A stretch of DNA of 64,000 nucleotides from Ashinkailepas kermadecensis (lineage: Eukaryota > Arthropoda > Thecostraca > Neolepadidae): positions 310,001-374,000 of the forward strand of contig JAOTOM010004784.1 of assembly GCA_034440615.1 (NCBI GenBank). Reading direction: 5' to 3'. Made by a program: the position numbers and the translations under genes. Positions 1 through 33,334 of the stretch are shown piece by piece. The notes beneath the pieces were generated by a model. It saw only the letters and a program-made list of their open reading frames with translations. It did no database searches and had not been told where the DNA came from. The stretch's first letter is position 1, and every line of letters starts with the position of its first letter.

Positions 1-1780
1 GGGTCAAAACTTCTTCCCGCGCGATTATGCAGTACTTATAATACGCACGAAACGAATATCAATCTGTACGTCAAGCTAGATTGATATTCGATTCTTACCG
101 GCGGAACATCGTGAAAACGAGCATACTGATAGAGCTCGGCACCCTGATTATCAGTAACTCAACCAAGAAGACGTATTACAAAACGCTACGGAGATATTCG
201 GGGTCAAAGGTCAAAGGTCATCGAGATCGGACTCATCTGATTTTCTTCAAAATACGTACACGGGTAGTATTCGATGCACTGATCATCAAGAGCATAAAAT
301 CTAAGAGGGGTGTTCATAAACAGCTGATATATGCAAGGTGAAAAGTCAGAGTCCTCGAGGTCGGACTCTTCACAGTCTCTTCAAAACTGGTCCACAGATA
401 GTACTCGATGCACTGATCATCATGTGCATAACAGCTAAGAGGGGTGTTCATAGACAGCTGAGATATTCAAGGTCAAAGGTCAGACACCATGAGGTCGGTC
501 TCTTCCGATTACATTCAAAATTGGGCCACAGATAGTGCTCGATGCACTGATCATCATGATAATTAAAGCTAAGAGGGGCGTTCATAAACAGCTGAGCTAT
601 TCAAGGCCAAATGTCAGACTCCATGATGTCGGACTCTTCAGATTTCATTCAGAATTGGTCCACAGATAGTGCTCGATGCACTGATGATCATGAGAATAAA
701 AGCTAAGAGGGGCGTTCATAAATAGCTGGATTTTCCGGGTCAAAACTTCTTCCCGTGCGAATATGCAGCATTATAATATGCACGAAACGAATCTGTATTC
801 GTGATGTCAAACTAGTACGTATGTATGTATGTATGCATGTAATACGTCTTCTTGGTTGAGTTCCTGATAATCAGGGTGCCGAGCTCTATCAGTATGCTCG
901 TTTTCACGATGTTCCGCCGGTAAGAATCGAATATCAATCTAGCTTGACGTACAGATTGATTGATATTCGTTTCGTGCGTATTATAGGTGCTGCATATTCG
1001 CACGGGAAGACGTTTTGACCCGAATAATCCAGCTGTTTATGAACGACCCTCTTAGATTTTATGCTCATGCTGATATCGAATATCTTAGCAATTTTGAATG
1101 GAATTTGAAGAGTTCCACCTCTTAGGGGTTTTCTTTTTTTTTCTTTAATTTTTTTTTTTTATGAAACTTAGTTTTCATCATGTCGTGATCGAGTACTATC
1201 TGTGGACCAATTTTGAAGTAAATCTGAAGATTCCGACCTCATGGACTCTGACCTTTGACCTTGAATATCTCAGCTGTTTATGAACCCCCCTCTTAGCTTG
1301 TATGCTTACGATGATCAGTGCATCGCGCACTATCTGTGGACCAATTTTGAATGGAATCTGAAGAGTCCGACCTCATGGAGTCTGACATTTGACCTTGAAT
1401 AGCTCAGCTGTTTATGAATGCCCCTCTTAGCTTTTAACTCATGATGATCAGTGCATCGAGTACTATCTGGGGACCAATTTTGAAGGAATTCTGATGAGTC
1501 CGACCACAATGACCACGACCTTAGACCTTGAATATCTCAGCTGTTTATGAACGCCCCTCTTAGCTTTTATACTCACGATGATCAGTGCATCGAGCAATAT
1601 CTGTGGACCAATTTTGAAGTGAATCTGAAAAGTCCGACCTCATGGACTCTGACCTTTGACCTTGAATATCTCAGCTGTTTATGAACGCCCCTCTTAGCTT
1701 TTATACTCATGATGATCAGTACGTAGAGTTCTACCCGTCTGCGAATTTTGAAGGAAATCGGAAGAGTCCGCCCTTCCGGC
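1..1780. repeat. Inverted block of roughly 120-140 bp satellite units
   Basis: Units with AGCTAAGAGGGG.GTTCATAA, CAGCTGA.ATATTCAAGGTC and GATGCACTGATCATCA recur on the plus strand in 190-740 and in inverted orientation in 1020-1740. The segment 1-185 is repeated inverted at 838-1021. The block therefore forms a large imperfect palindrome and probably continues beyond the left edge. No coding content is supported. Confidence 0.75.
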
Positions 1781-2063
1781 CAATATCAATCGCAATATCA
1801 ATGTGAATCTGTCGCTAGTTTGACGGACGTGCTGCAGCTTCGGTGCGGCGTTGTAGCTGCGGTAGCTGCAAATTTGCTACCGCCTTCTCTTAAATAGGAG
1901 GGAGGGGCACAGAGAGAACCTCTGGCACTGGACACAGAGGTAATCTCAAGGTGATTTGGTAGGCATGTGTAGTCTTCGAGAAGTGCATCCCACTGCTTAC
2001 TAGCTTCTTGCTACCACCTGCTGACAGATATGTTGAATGTTCCCTTATGGCTAAGATTCGGTA

Positions 2064-2378
2064 ATCTTTACCTTTCGGCCGACATATACTGCCAAGGTTA
2101 GTGATTTGTAAAGAGGTGTACAGTGACGTCACAGGAGTCAAGGAAGTGACGTCAGAGGAGTCGGGTGTCGATGTCGGTTACGAACATAACCTAACCTAAC
2201 TTAACCTAACCTAACCTAACCAAACCTAACATAACCCAACCCAACCTAACCTAAGCTAACCTAACCTAGCACATCGACACCCAACTCCTGTGACGTCACT
2301 TCCCTGACTCCTGTGACGTCACTGTACACCTCTACAAATCACTAACCTTGGCAGTATGTGTCGGCCAAAAGGTAAAGA
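2064..2378. mobile_element. Fold-back element with TTAGG-like core
   Basis: Arms 2064-2160 and 2280-2378 are inverted copies (TCGGCCGACATA..CTGCC, GGAGTCA..GAAGTGACGTCA). The core at about 2188-2270 is a degenerate run of CCTAA units, related to the arthropod telomere repeat TTAGG. No coding sequence is seen. Confidence 0.65.
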
Positions 2379-3417
2379 AAGCCTAAGATTCAATGTGTGC
2401 AAGGAGGAAAAATACAAGAGGAATCATCAATAGTCGGTTTTACAGCGGCAATTTGCTCTCCCGTCTAGTCGCTTTTCATCCTTCCAAGTCATTCCTTGCT
2501 TGAACTATACATTCCAGACATGAACTAAAAAAGTACATCGAAGAACATTTATTATTAACAAGAATTGGTTTCTCTCAATTTTCTCGCTTTTTTATTGACA
2601 AAACTTGTTTCTTGATGGTGAGAATAAAACGATTTTATACTGATTGTTTTAGGATAATTTTCCTTAAACCATTTTATATTCCGAAACCTATATCCCAATA
2701 CGCGGCAGGCAACAAATCAGTCTGTGCACGAGCATCCTACTCGTGGGGTGTGTTGTGAATATTTATTAGGTGTGCAGAGTGAGCATGTCGGCAGTATCAG
2801 GTATGGATTTATAAACTTGGTTGACATCGATTATGTGTACTTTTGTTATCATTTTCTCTACCGTTGCTCAGGAACTTGGCTTATAACCTCATCCTTCGCT
2901 AATTTAACTACAGCGCCAATTTGTCATCTGGCAGTCATCTGTCGGCTGCCAGATACCATAGAGCTGAGTGCAGTCTCGACGTAAATTAGAAAGCGTATTG
3001 AAATTTCCTGATATTTGGAAGTTTAATTCTACTTATTTCAGCAGCGTCAATAGTCAAACCTGTTTCGTTATTAAAACTGATGTGAGAATTAGATTTGGTT
3101 GTAGCTTTTAATTTATGCAGATAACTATTTCGGGTCTCCTCCCTCTATCTTGTTCCTGAGACCACGTGACCTGGGAGCAAATTTCCACTGTAAAACTGGC
3201 TAATGTCAATACACCTGCACACATTTATGGGCACATTTGTGCTTTCAGGCCATTTTTGAATTCTCTAAATTTATTTTTCCCATGCAGTGTTTACGAGTGT
3301 GGTTAGCATAATGTGACCACTCATTTCCTCTGCAAATGCTTACTTTTCAGTTGTCAGGCAAACCAGCATGAAAAGATGGGCTTTGAGTTGGGCAATATAC
3401 CTAGCATTAAAATAATG
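2379..3417. other. AT-rich spacer, nothing recognised
   Basis: No conserved coding frame, tRNA or clear repeat was recognised. The longest open stretch (2724-2984, 86 codons) has no recognisable domain. Confidence 0.5.
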
Positions 3418-3430
3418 TTAAAATGAGAAG

Positions 3431-3643
3431 GGGTGGGGATGGCCGAGTGGTTGAGTGTTGAGTGTTGAGTGTGGAGCTCTGGGGGTACGAAAGGTCCCGG
3501 GTTCAACACTCACACCACTCAGGATATTTCCCAATCCTGTGGCCCACCATCAATATTTTTGAAAATCAAAACCGGTGGCACCATTATCCATGATCATGCA
3601 TAAAGTGTGTTGACAACCACCCAATAAACAAACAAAAGAAATA
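3431..3643 (+). mobile_element. tRNA (Leu/Ser-type)-derived SINE with target duplication
   Basis: It has an A box like TGGCCGAGTGGTTGAG and a B box like GGTTCAACACTC, followed by a non-tRNA body and an AAACAAAAGAA tail. The 13-bp duplication TTAAAATGAGAAG lies at 3418-3430 and 3644-3656. It shares head and body with the copy at 13970-14152. Confidence 0.82.
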
Positions 3644-4528
3644 TTAAAATGAGAAGTTATCCAAATAGGTACAAAGGTATATAGAAGAAACCCCAAGGTC
3701 AATTTCTGTCAGAAACATGTTTTCTGGTGCTGTCTGATGTGGTTTGGAAGAATTTGCTATTCATTTATTTGGGAAATGAACACCTTAAAATGCAAATTTA
3801 CCAAATGTTAATAGGTACATCACTTGCCATCACTGGTGCATGGGAACAGGAAGATATATTTGAGGTTACTGACCTGAAACAGCACAATGGACATGGGTAA
3901 CACCATATAAGGAATGCTGGCCATAACGATCGCACGATGGGTCCGTACTACCGACCGTAACGACAGCACACACAGTCTGTACCAGCGTACGTAGCGAGCG
4001 TATGTATGAACGGTCTCAGCCTACCGTTCGACAGTGGAATACTCATACTTTCTGTACGTACAGTGCCGGCTGGGGTGGAGTGGAGGCTAATTGTGACCTC
4101 ATTTGACCCTGAAGACATTGACCTGGGGTCATGAAATGTATACTGCAGCGAGTTCACTACAGCTGTAATTCCTCCAAATTTTGTGCTTCTAGTTTCCGAT
4201 CTTAGGTGCCCAAACTCCCCCCCCGGTGAACATTATGTGAGAGGCATGTTGACCGAGTATCTTCTGCACTTCCTATGGTAGCATTGCTTGCACTCAAAAT
4301 GTAATGGAATGTGGTGCGTACAGAACCGGGCTGTTGAAGTAAACTTGAACTGGATAGGGATGCAATGTTTCCTTCCAGAGACAAAGTTCCATGATGACAA
4401 TTCCAAATGGTCCAATTGGACATTCATTGCATGAGTGGGCTTTAATTAAGTATTTCCATCTACTTTCATGGGTAAATATTATTACATCAAGCAACTCATA
4501 TGATTGTGTAAAGTAATCACCATCACCA

Positions 4529-5226
4529 AAAATGTGGGCATCAGAACAGACCAAAGAAGCCAGGAAGAAGCACTAAGAATGCTTGGGGCAATACATCGGG
4601 ATGTATCATACAAAAGTGAGGTCATCATGAAGCTTTACTGTGCATATGTCAGGCTACATTTGGAATACTGTGTCCAAGCTTGGTCAACCTAGTTATGAAA
4701 AAGATTGTTGGCTTTTAGAGAGAGTAAAAAAAGGGGGCAACAAAAATGGTTAATGGTATAGGCAACCTGGAATATGAGGAAAGATTGAAGAAATTGAATG
4801 TTTTCACTTAGATATAGAAGGCTGAGAGGAGATCTCATCAAGGTTTGTAAATTTGTTCATGGTCAGGAACAGGGATATCTCAGGGAAATGTTTGAATTTA
4901 ACAGAAATGATGCAATTAGAGGTCATCAATTCAAAATTAAAGTCAATCACAGCAGGACAAGGTTAAGACAGTCTTTCTTCACCAACAGGGTAGTAGAACA
5001 CTGGAACCAGCTGCCAGGAACCATAGCCAGTAGCAACACACTGAACATCTTTAAAAACAGCTTAGACAATCATTATAAGAATAGGGGCCTTGTTTTTCTG
5101 TATTCCAGGGAGGGCTGATCGACAGATTTGGTGGGCAACTGGTTCAGTGTCCAGAGTGCAATCAAGAAGGGCCCTTGTGGGCCTGTGGCTCATAGTTGCA
5201 CTGATCTTTGATGTCTATATCTTTAT
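4529..5226 (+). mobile_element. 5'-truncated copy of the same LINE
   Basis: It matches the 7447-9325 copy from about its position 8449 to the 3' end, including the RRLRGDLI and FFTNRVVEHWNQLPG segments and the shared 3' tail. Small indels and a lost base in the lysine-rich stretch break the frame, leaving an intact stretch at 4798-5118. It lies between the two inverted arms of the 3,917-6,935 element. Its 3' untranslated part is uninterrupted and so shows the state before the SINE insertion seen in the other copy. Confidence 0.85.
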
Positions 5227-5606
5227 GATGCTTACTTTTCAATTTGGACGATGACGTCACATTGGTATGGTGTAATGACGTCATAGGTATGGCACTGAGG
5301 CTTTGACTGGCTAATGCTACAAATAGTTCACATACCTTAATGAGATGGTCAAAGTAGCTTAACCTAAACTAACGTAACCCAATCTAGCCTAACCTAGCCT
5401 AACCTAACTTGCTTACCTCTTGGTTTATCATAGCTATAATTTATATAATGCACCATGAGGTTAGGTTAGGTTAAGCTACTTTGACCATCTCATTAAGGTA
5501 TGTGAACCATTTGTAGCATTAGCCAGTTGAAACCTTGGTGCCATACCTATGACGTCATCACACCATACCGATGTGACATTATCGTTGAAATTGAAAAGTA
5601 AGCATC
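5227..5606. mobile_element. Fold-back element with CCTAA/TTAGG arms
   Basis: The ends GATGCTTACTTTTCAA and its inverse close a palindrome of about 380 bp. Inner arms share TGACGTCA, GGTATGG, TAATGAGATGGTCAAAGTAG and TTAACCTAA-type runs. The AT-rich centre is at about 5430-5455. The TTAGG-like theme matches the element at 2064-2378, although the outer arms differ. Confidence 0.7.
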
Positions 5607-5862
5607 AGCACCAAAAATAAGTGGTTGCATCTTCTTAGTCACACTCATAAACATCATATTCTGAAAAAAGCAATTCCGAAAATCCCAAAACACCTTTTAT
5701 CAAAAATTTACCTAAGAAATTAGGAAGAATCCATTTTGAGGCAGGCAGTCCTATATATTTTTTTGGTGGTGTGTGAAGAACATGCAAAACTTCATCGGAG
5801 ATCTTCGAGGAAATAAACATCTCAGTTGGCATGCTCTACATCACATATTCGGCCTGCGCCAT

Positions 5863-5938
5863 GTCGGCGATTGGCGCAGTTGGTTAAGGTGTCAGCTTTT
5901 CGCACGGATGGTGGTGCGTTCGAATCACGGCGCCGATA
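5863..5938 (+). mobile_element. tRNA-like SINE head
   Basis: A perfect 7-bp acceptor-type pairing (GTCGGCG with CGCCGAT), A box TGGCGCAGTTGGTTA and B box GCGTTCGAATC are visible. The anticodon stem does not pair well, so this is a tRNA-derived SINE or pseudogene rather than a working tRNA. It is followed by GGTCAGGG repeats. Confidence 0.55.
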
Positions 5939-7446
5939 CGTTTTTAACCCGATCACACGGTTGTTAGCGGTCAGGGCCAGTGGGGTCAGGGTTAGCGGCC
6001 AGGGCCAGGGTCAGCGGTTAATGTTGCACTGTAGATTACTTTTCACTATCATATGGGTTGCTTGATGTAATAATAGTTGTCCATGAAAGTTTAATTTAAG
6101 CCTACTCATGCAATGAATGTCCAATTGGACCATTTGGAATTGTCATAGTGGAACTTTGTCTCTGGAAGGGTACTTCTGGGTGAACAATTTGAGGGGGCAT
6201 TCGGGCAGACTGAAGGTCAGACTTCTTTCAATGCGCAACTCTGACCGAAAACCTGAGGGGACACTGGGGACACATGCCTCCAGCACCCCTTGTATCCACC
6301 CCTGTCCCAGAAACAATTGAAAGGGATTCTGATGAACTGGAGCCACTGAGATGGTTCCATGACAGCTTCACGCTGCCCAACGGTAAGACCTCTCACTTTC
6401 TGCAGGCATTCAACTTTTGGTACCTTCGTACCAAAGTGGTCATACACATACCTCACAGCGAGGGTTTGTGACCCCATGAAACATTGCATCCATATCCAGT
6501 TCAAGTTGTTTATTTCAACAGCCTGGTTCCGTACACATCACATTCCATTACATTTCGAGTGCAAGCAACGCTACTGTAGGAAGTGCAGAAGATCCCCGGT
6601 CAACATGCCTCTCACATAACCTTCACCGTAGGGGTTCGGCCACCTAAGATCTGAAACTAGAAGCACACAATTTGGAGGAATTACGGCTGTAGTGAACTCG
6701 CTGCCATATACATTTTATGGCTCCAGGTCAATGTCTTCAGGGTCAAATGAGGTCACAATCGGCCTCCACTCCACCTCAGCCGGCACCGCCCGTGCGTACA
6801 GAAAGTATGCACGTTCCACTGCCGAACGGTAGGTAGAGACCGTTCATACGTACGCTCGCTACGACGCTGGTACAGACCGTGCGTGCTGTCGTTACGGTCG
6901 GTAGTACGGACCCATCGTGCGATCGTTACGGTCAGAATACTTTTTTTGTACTTCAATTTTCCAGGTTCATTGAGCTGCAGAGTTGCTCAAAATATGTTGG
7001 TGGTCACAGAGGAAATATAGGTTGAATGCTATTGAAGTTCATTCCTAGTTCATGCTATTGAATGGATGACTGGCTCCCTTTGTCTGTCTTTTGATCAGGG
7101 TGAGAATTAAGGCCCTTCTTAAGATATTTTATCTCGTTGATGCGCCCTAAAGCCCTAATAACTAACTATCTCTGAAAACATTTTAATACAGGAAATTGAG
7201 TTGCTAATTGCTCCCATTTCAATCTGAGGACAGGGTGAATGATTTGATAATACAACAAACTATACATCATAAGAGCTTGTTTGTTTACTTGTTTCAATGT
7301 TGTTCAAGCTTGTTTCAATGTTGTTCAAATTTGACCATTGGAAATTACTTACATCTCCTCTGGAAACTAGAATATAGCATTAATCATAACAAGCCCACTC
7401 TGGTGGTGTTCCTTCACAAACCCAGTATCAGAGGGTTTGTGAGGAT

Positions 7447-9325
7447 GTGACAAATTTGCCAACCGTGAACCACAGTTTAGTGACAGGTGATCAGATACAC
7501 AATGTTGATTTCATTGATAGTGATGTTGTTTTCGATTATATCAGAAAAATAAAGCCAAACAAGGCAGCAGGACCTGATGGAATTTATGCTAGGGTATTGC
7601 GGGAAGCTGAAAAGGAACTGGCAATTCCACTTAGTATAATATTTTGTAGATCAGTTTCACAAAATGAAATTCCAACAGATTGGAAAAGGGCAAATGTAGT
7701 TCCTATTTTCAAGAAAGGAGAAAGAGGGAAAGTTGAAAATTATAGGCCAGTAAGCCTCACATCCCTAGTCTGCAAGGTACTCGAATCAATTATCAAAGAT
7801 AGAATAGTTAGTTTTCTGGAAGGAAACAGATTGATTCAAGATACTCAACATGGGTTTAGAAAAGGGAGATCGTGTCTCACAAATCTCTTGGACTTTTTAA
7901 ATTTTGCTACAGAACAATTTGATCAGGGAAATCAGGTTGATGTAGCATATCTTTACTTTAGTAAGGCCTTTGACAAGGTACCCCATAAACGGTTAATGAT
8001 GCAGCTTCAGGTCCATGGCATTGCAGGTAGCATCCTAAAATGGATTGAGTTGCGGCTTTCAGATAGACAGCAGAGAGTGATGCTTAATGGTACAAAGTCA
8101 TCATGGCAAAATGTTCTTAGTGGAGTCCCTCAGGGGTCGGTACTGGGGCCACTGTTGTTCATTATATTTGTGAATAGCATTGAATGTGGCCTAAGCAGTA
8201 AGGTTTTGAAATTTGCGGATGATTTGAAGATCTTTAGGGCAATAACAGGGCACAATGAGCAGGTTTTGCTGCAGAACGACTTAGACGAGCTTGTGAAGTG
8301 GTCCGAAAAATGGCAAATGAAGTTTAATTTTGATAAGTGCAAAGTCATGCATGTAGGTAGGCAGCATATGAAGGCGCCATACTTGATGGATGGCCAAGTA
8401 CTATCTGTGACTCAGCAGGAGAAGGACTTAGGTGTTATTTTGAACACAAAATTGGGGGCATCAGAACAGACCAAAGAAGCCAGGAAGAAGGCACTAAGAA
8501 TGCTTGGGGCGATACAGAGGAATGTGTCATACAAAAGTGAGGAGGTCATCAGGAAGCTTTACTGTGCATATGTCAGGCCACATTTAGAATACTGTGTCCA
8601 AGCTTGGTCCCCTAGTTATGAGAAAGATTGTTGGCTTTTAGAGAGAGTACAAAAGAGGGCAACAAAAATGGTTAATGGTATAGGCAACCTGGCATATTAG
8701 GAAAGATTGAAGAAATTGAATATGTTTTCACTTAGATATAGAAGGCTGAGAGGAGATCTCATCGAGGTTTTTAAATTTGTTCATGGTCAGGAACAGGGAT
8801 GTCTCAGGGAAATGTTTGAATTTAACAGAAATGATGCAATTAGAGGTCATCAATTCAAAATTAAAGTTAATCACAGCGGGACAAGGTTAAGACAGTCTTT
8901 CTTCACCAACAGGGTAGTTGAACACTGGAACCAGCTGCCAGGAACAATTGTCAGTAGCAACACACTGAACATCTTTAAAAACGGCATAGACAATCATTAT
9001 AAGAATAGGGGGCTTGTTTTTCTGTATTCCAGGAAGGGTTGATTGACAGATTTGGTGGGCAACTGGTTGGTTGGTTATTGGTTTTACGACACGTCGACCG
9101 TTGAGTCATGTAGCGTCACCAATCTCTCACGCCGATTGGTCGCGGGCGAAGAGTAGCGACAGATGAGACTCGAACCCACAACCTTTCGATTGTGAGACGA
9201 ACATCTTACCCCTAGACCACTCGTCCCCTGGGCAACTGGTTCAGTGTACAAAATGCAACCAAGAAGGGCCCTTGTGGCTCATAGTTGCACTGATCTTTTA
9301 TGTCTTTATGTCTTTTATGTCAGAG
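7447..9325 (+). mobile_element. CR1/L2-like non-LTR retrotransposon, RT-containing 3' part
   Basis: Encodes a reverse transcriptase domain and the typical C-terminal region of CR1/L2-group LINEs. Visible blocks: NKAAGPDGI, YRPVSLTS, HGFRKGRSCLTNLL, SKAFDKVPH, GVPQGSVLGPLLF, FADDLKIF, LGVILNTKLG, RPHLEYCVQAWSPSYEKD, RRLRGDLIEVFKF. The copy is dead. The motif before SKAFDKVPH reads YLYF where the family has YLDF, so a catalytic Asp is lost, and a Glu codon has become TAG at 8698-8700 (the frame continues from 8707). The N-terminal part of the ORF and the 5' end are missing or degraded. A SINE interrupts the 3' untranslated part (9069-9228). The 3' end is a short TTTATGTC-type repeat, as in the other two copies. 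Confidence 0.85.
9069..9228 (-). mobile_element. tRNA-Val-like SINE inserted into the LINE 3' end
   Basis: On the minus strand the element starts with a tRNA-like head (GGGGACGAGTGGTCTAGGGG). The anticodon arm has loop CTCACAA (anticodon CAC, valine-type) and the T loop is TTCGAGT. A tail ends in TGGT-type repeats. A 13-bp target duplication, TGGGCAACTGGTT, sits at 9056-9068 and 9229-9241. The LINE copy at 4529-5226 has the uninterrupted site. Confidence 0.85.
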
Positions 9326-9817
9326 CAGCGCCACCAGTATTATGTCCGCTTATGATGCCTAATGCATAGGAAAATGAAAATATGAGGGCGTAGTGGATAT
9401 GTCATGCTATGTTATGTGGAACAGGGTGGAAGTGAGGTATATTTCTTGAATGAAATGGATTAGAATGTAAATTGGTTCTAAGCTATTGCATGAAGCCTTG
9501 ACAAAATGATTACTGCACCTCTTCTAGCATGCTACAATAATTTCCTATCTGACTATATACCTATCATATCAGCATCCTCACGATGGCGTAATGTCTTCGT
9601 TAATAAAAGGAAGAACACTTGCAAAATGCAAGGCTGGGCAGCAAGAAATGGAAGCCACACTGATGTCTTGTTATATTGAACAAACAATGGGTGTCAGAAG
9701 ACATGCAGTGAAGGATTGCATGAAGTAGAAAGTGATGTGCCACTCAATATGGTGACTCACTGTGATGTGCCATATACTCATGTGAAAATGTCCTCTGATT
9801 CACAGTTTGAAGTAACC
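9242..9817. promoter_or_regulatory. LINE 3' end and likely STRIP 5' flank
   Basis: After the LINE tail (about 9325) there is about 490 bp of unique, AT-rich sequence before the first ATG of STRIP. No TATA box or other promoter element stands out. Either the promoter lies here or further non-coding exons lie upstream. Confidence 0.3.
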
Positions 9818-30834
<21,017 letters not shown>

Positions 30835-33334
30835 TCCGGGCGGCTCCCCCATGGTCGAGGTGACTGAAGGTAGCTGCCTATAGTCGGGGCAGCTGGAAGC
30901 AGCTACCTGCAGCCGAGGCGGCTGAAGGTGGCCACCTGAAGGTTCGGGGCGACTTGAGGCAGGGGTCGATGTCTGTTTGCAGATTGGCAGGACCAGTAAT
31001 CTGGGGATCAGAGGACCGGGACTCCAAAGTGTGTAGATGAGATACGATGTTTTTATGAAGTGTTTGCGTGGATGGTAGCTGCCGCCCGCCGTCGGGCTCA
31101 GGTTAATTGCAGACTCAGGACGATCTACCCTGACTGGTAAGAAGGAACGTTGCGGTGGGTAGGATGACCTACTGACTCAGGCCACTCTGACTGGTTAATG
31201 AGACTTCTGTGGGATGGGCGACGAGATTATTACGTATGCCGCATGAGGGTGTTACAGATCTGGTGCTGGGAAAGTTGTCATGCTCTCCTTGCACGTGGTG
31301 TATCCCTGCACGTGTCCCGTTAGATAGGCCGCACGCAGACTGATAGATAGGCCGACTGTTAGTGAGTTATGACTGTTAGATAGGCCGCATCCGTGTGCTC
31401 GCTTCGATGTGTCGACGTTGCCGTTAACCCGTCGTATCCGACCACACTCGGTGACTAATCTTCCATGGCTTCGGCTTAGCTGACGCGACAGACCAGGCGC
31501 TGGGTACTCCAGATCAGTATTGGCGTGGCAGCTCGCATGACCACGGGGCCGCGCTGTGGGATCAGGTGGGCCGCCACCACGCGAGCTCACGCACCGTGTG
31601 ACGCCATGTGCTGGTGTGTACCGCGCGGTGGCCAGCCTGCTGGCGATGGTGATGGCAATGGCGAGGTCGGCAGGGCGGTGGGTACCCTTTGGCCAGCCGC
31701 GGTACCCGGAAGGTCGGCGTGTGGTACATCTGCTACCCCGACAACGTGCGAGCGCTGCGGATGAGTGGCCACGGCGACTGCCGTCGGTTCTGCGGCGGCC
31801 GGAGTTCACCGTGAATAAGCAATCTCGTGTAGGTTCCTGTCTGTTTACACAGGCGCCAGGAATCACCGGAATAGTTCAGTGGACCCTTTGTAATGTTGTC
31901 GACCGTACGTTTTACTTTGTAATGTGAATATTTTGTAGTTTTATTTTTATGGCGTTGCTGGCGAGTTAGGATTCTCCACAGCTCGTGGACTACGGAATCT
32001 CATTCCTGGGTGCTGCTTGTATTCCAGAGACCGTATTATTCCTAGCTATATGCTCATTAGACCCCGACCCTTGCAGTGTGGGGAAGGTAGGTGTGGACTC
32101 TGACGGTTACAAGGTTCGTCGGCAAGTGTGAAGGCTGGCGACCGGCGAATACGATTATACTGTTTTGTTTTATACGCCGCGTGCTTTTTTCACCTCGGCA
32201 GGCAGTGCTTCCGGTATAGAACATGTCACCCCCTTCTCTCGCGCGGCGCAGAAGAAATAGTCACAATAGTGATAGTCCGCTCCGCCGAGTTCGTTACCGG
32301 ATAAATATATTCTATGTGGCGCACGACTGTTCTCGCGCAGAGTAGCACCCTCGCCGGTGGAAGAGTAACCGGTCGGATGGGAAGTGATGATCGCTGATGC
32401 ATATTCCGCATACACGTGTCACTGCCTGGCGTGACCTGGACCCACCGAGTCCGCCACACCGCACTCAGATGTCAGCGTGGGTCGCGGAGACACGCGATAC
32501 AGGAGATTCGTCGGTGCCTTTATTGGTGAACGGGCGGTGAAAATGCGGCGGGCGCGTACCAGTGTGCGCGTTGCGCTCTCGGTATCTCATCTCACCGAGT
32601 CTCGCCGAGTTGGACCACGGGACGACGATCGCGGCCGGAGGTGTATACACTCGACTCCGCACTTGCTATCGGACTCTCGCCGACAAACAGATCCAATTAG
32701 AAAGAACGCACGTGACCGCACCAGAAAGAACACATCCAGACGGTCCAGGGTGACAGAGCGCTTCATTTAAAATGTTTCAGTTTGACTGAGAGGCGGCTGC
32801 TGCTCTCACTGAAACCATCGGTCCTGGCAGTAAATTATGCGCTCTATAATGATGATAAAGGTACGACTAAAAACCACCTCATTGTGCCGCCTCCGGCCGC
32901 GGCGAGGGCCGGGTTTGGTCTCGTGGCAACCGGCAACAATCCAGTTTGGTGCATTTGCATTGGCAAGTTCTCGTCACCTTGCACTCTGACAACAGCAGCG
33001 AACAAAGATACACACTAAGTACGTGCTAAAGGCTGCCGCTGTCGCCTGCTGCTCACCGCTCGGACCTACAGTTCCGGGGGCGTCGGAGGCGTCAGCTGTA
33101 CTAAGTCCTGACGGCATTGCATTGATCAGCACGGGCTTGCGCGACGGCGTCGCGCAGGCCCCACGAGACTACCTTATGGCCACAACCAAATCAGACTACC
33201 CGCCGCGCCGTGCAGTACGCACTGCAGCGCGACGGCGGCCAACTACGTGCCGAGCGCGCTGCGGCCGGTCGGGCGCAACCAGCACGCGCCGCTCACTCGC
33301 TCCGTGTGTTGACATTGGCTGGGCGAGGCGGCCG
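30835..33334. other. Convergent spacer between STRIP and CPT1 (3' regions)
   Basis: The two genes end facing each other. The STRIP 3' untranslated region must begin at 30835; I saw no AATAAA on the plus strand that clearly ends it. On the minus strand an AATAAA reads at 32519-32524, about 0.8 kb past the CPT1 stop, a possible polyA signal. GC-rich patches carry open stretches (for example 31252-31866) with no recognisable domain. Confidence 0.4.

Larger units (their letters stand above)
3917..6935. mobile_element. Element of about 3 kb with long (about 0.5 kb) inverted arms
   Basis: The left arm (3917-4450) is the reverse complement of the right arm (about 6088-6935), starting at the outer tips CTGGCCATAACGATCGCACG and its inverse near 6916-6935. 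The right arm has an extra insert at about 6169-6475. The middle holds a truncated LINE, a fold-back (5227-5606) and a tRNA-like SINE head. No transposase frame is visible and I found no clear target duplication. It could be a fold-back element or a non-autonomous TIR element. Confidence 0.7.

Noticed and set aside
2188..2270. Interstitial telomere
   Set aside because: The CCTAA run is short, degenerate and inside a fold-back element, so it is better explained as part of that element.
31252..31866. 204-codon minus-strand frame in the convergent spacer
   Set aside because: GC-rich sequence with open frames on both strands and no recognisable motif; could be 3' untranslated sequence.
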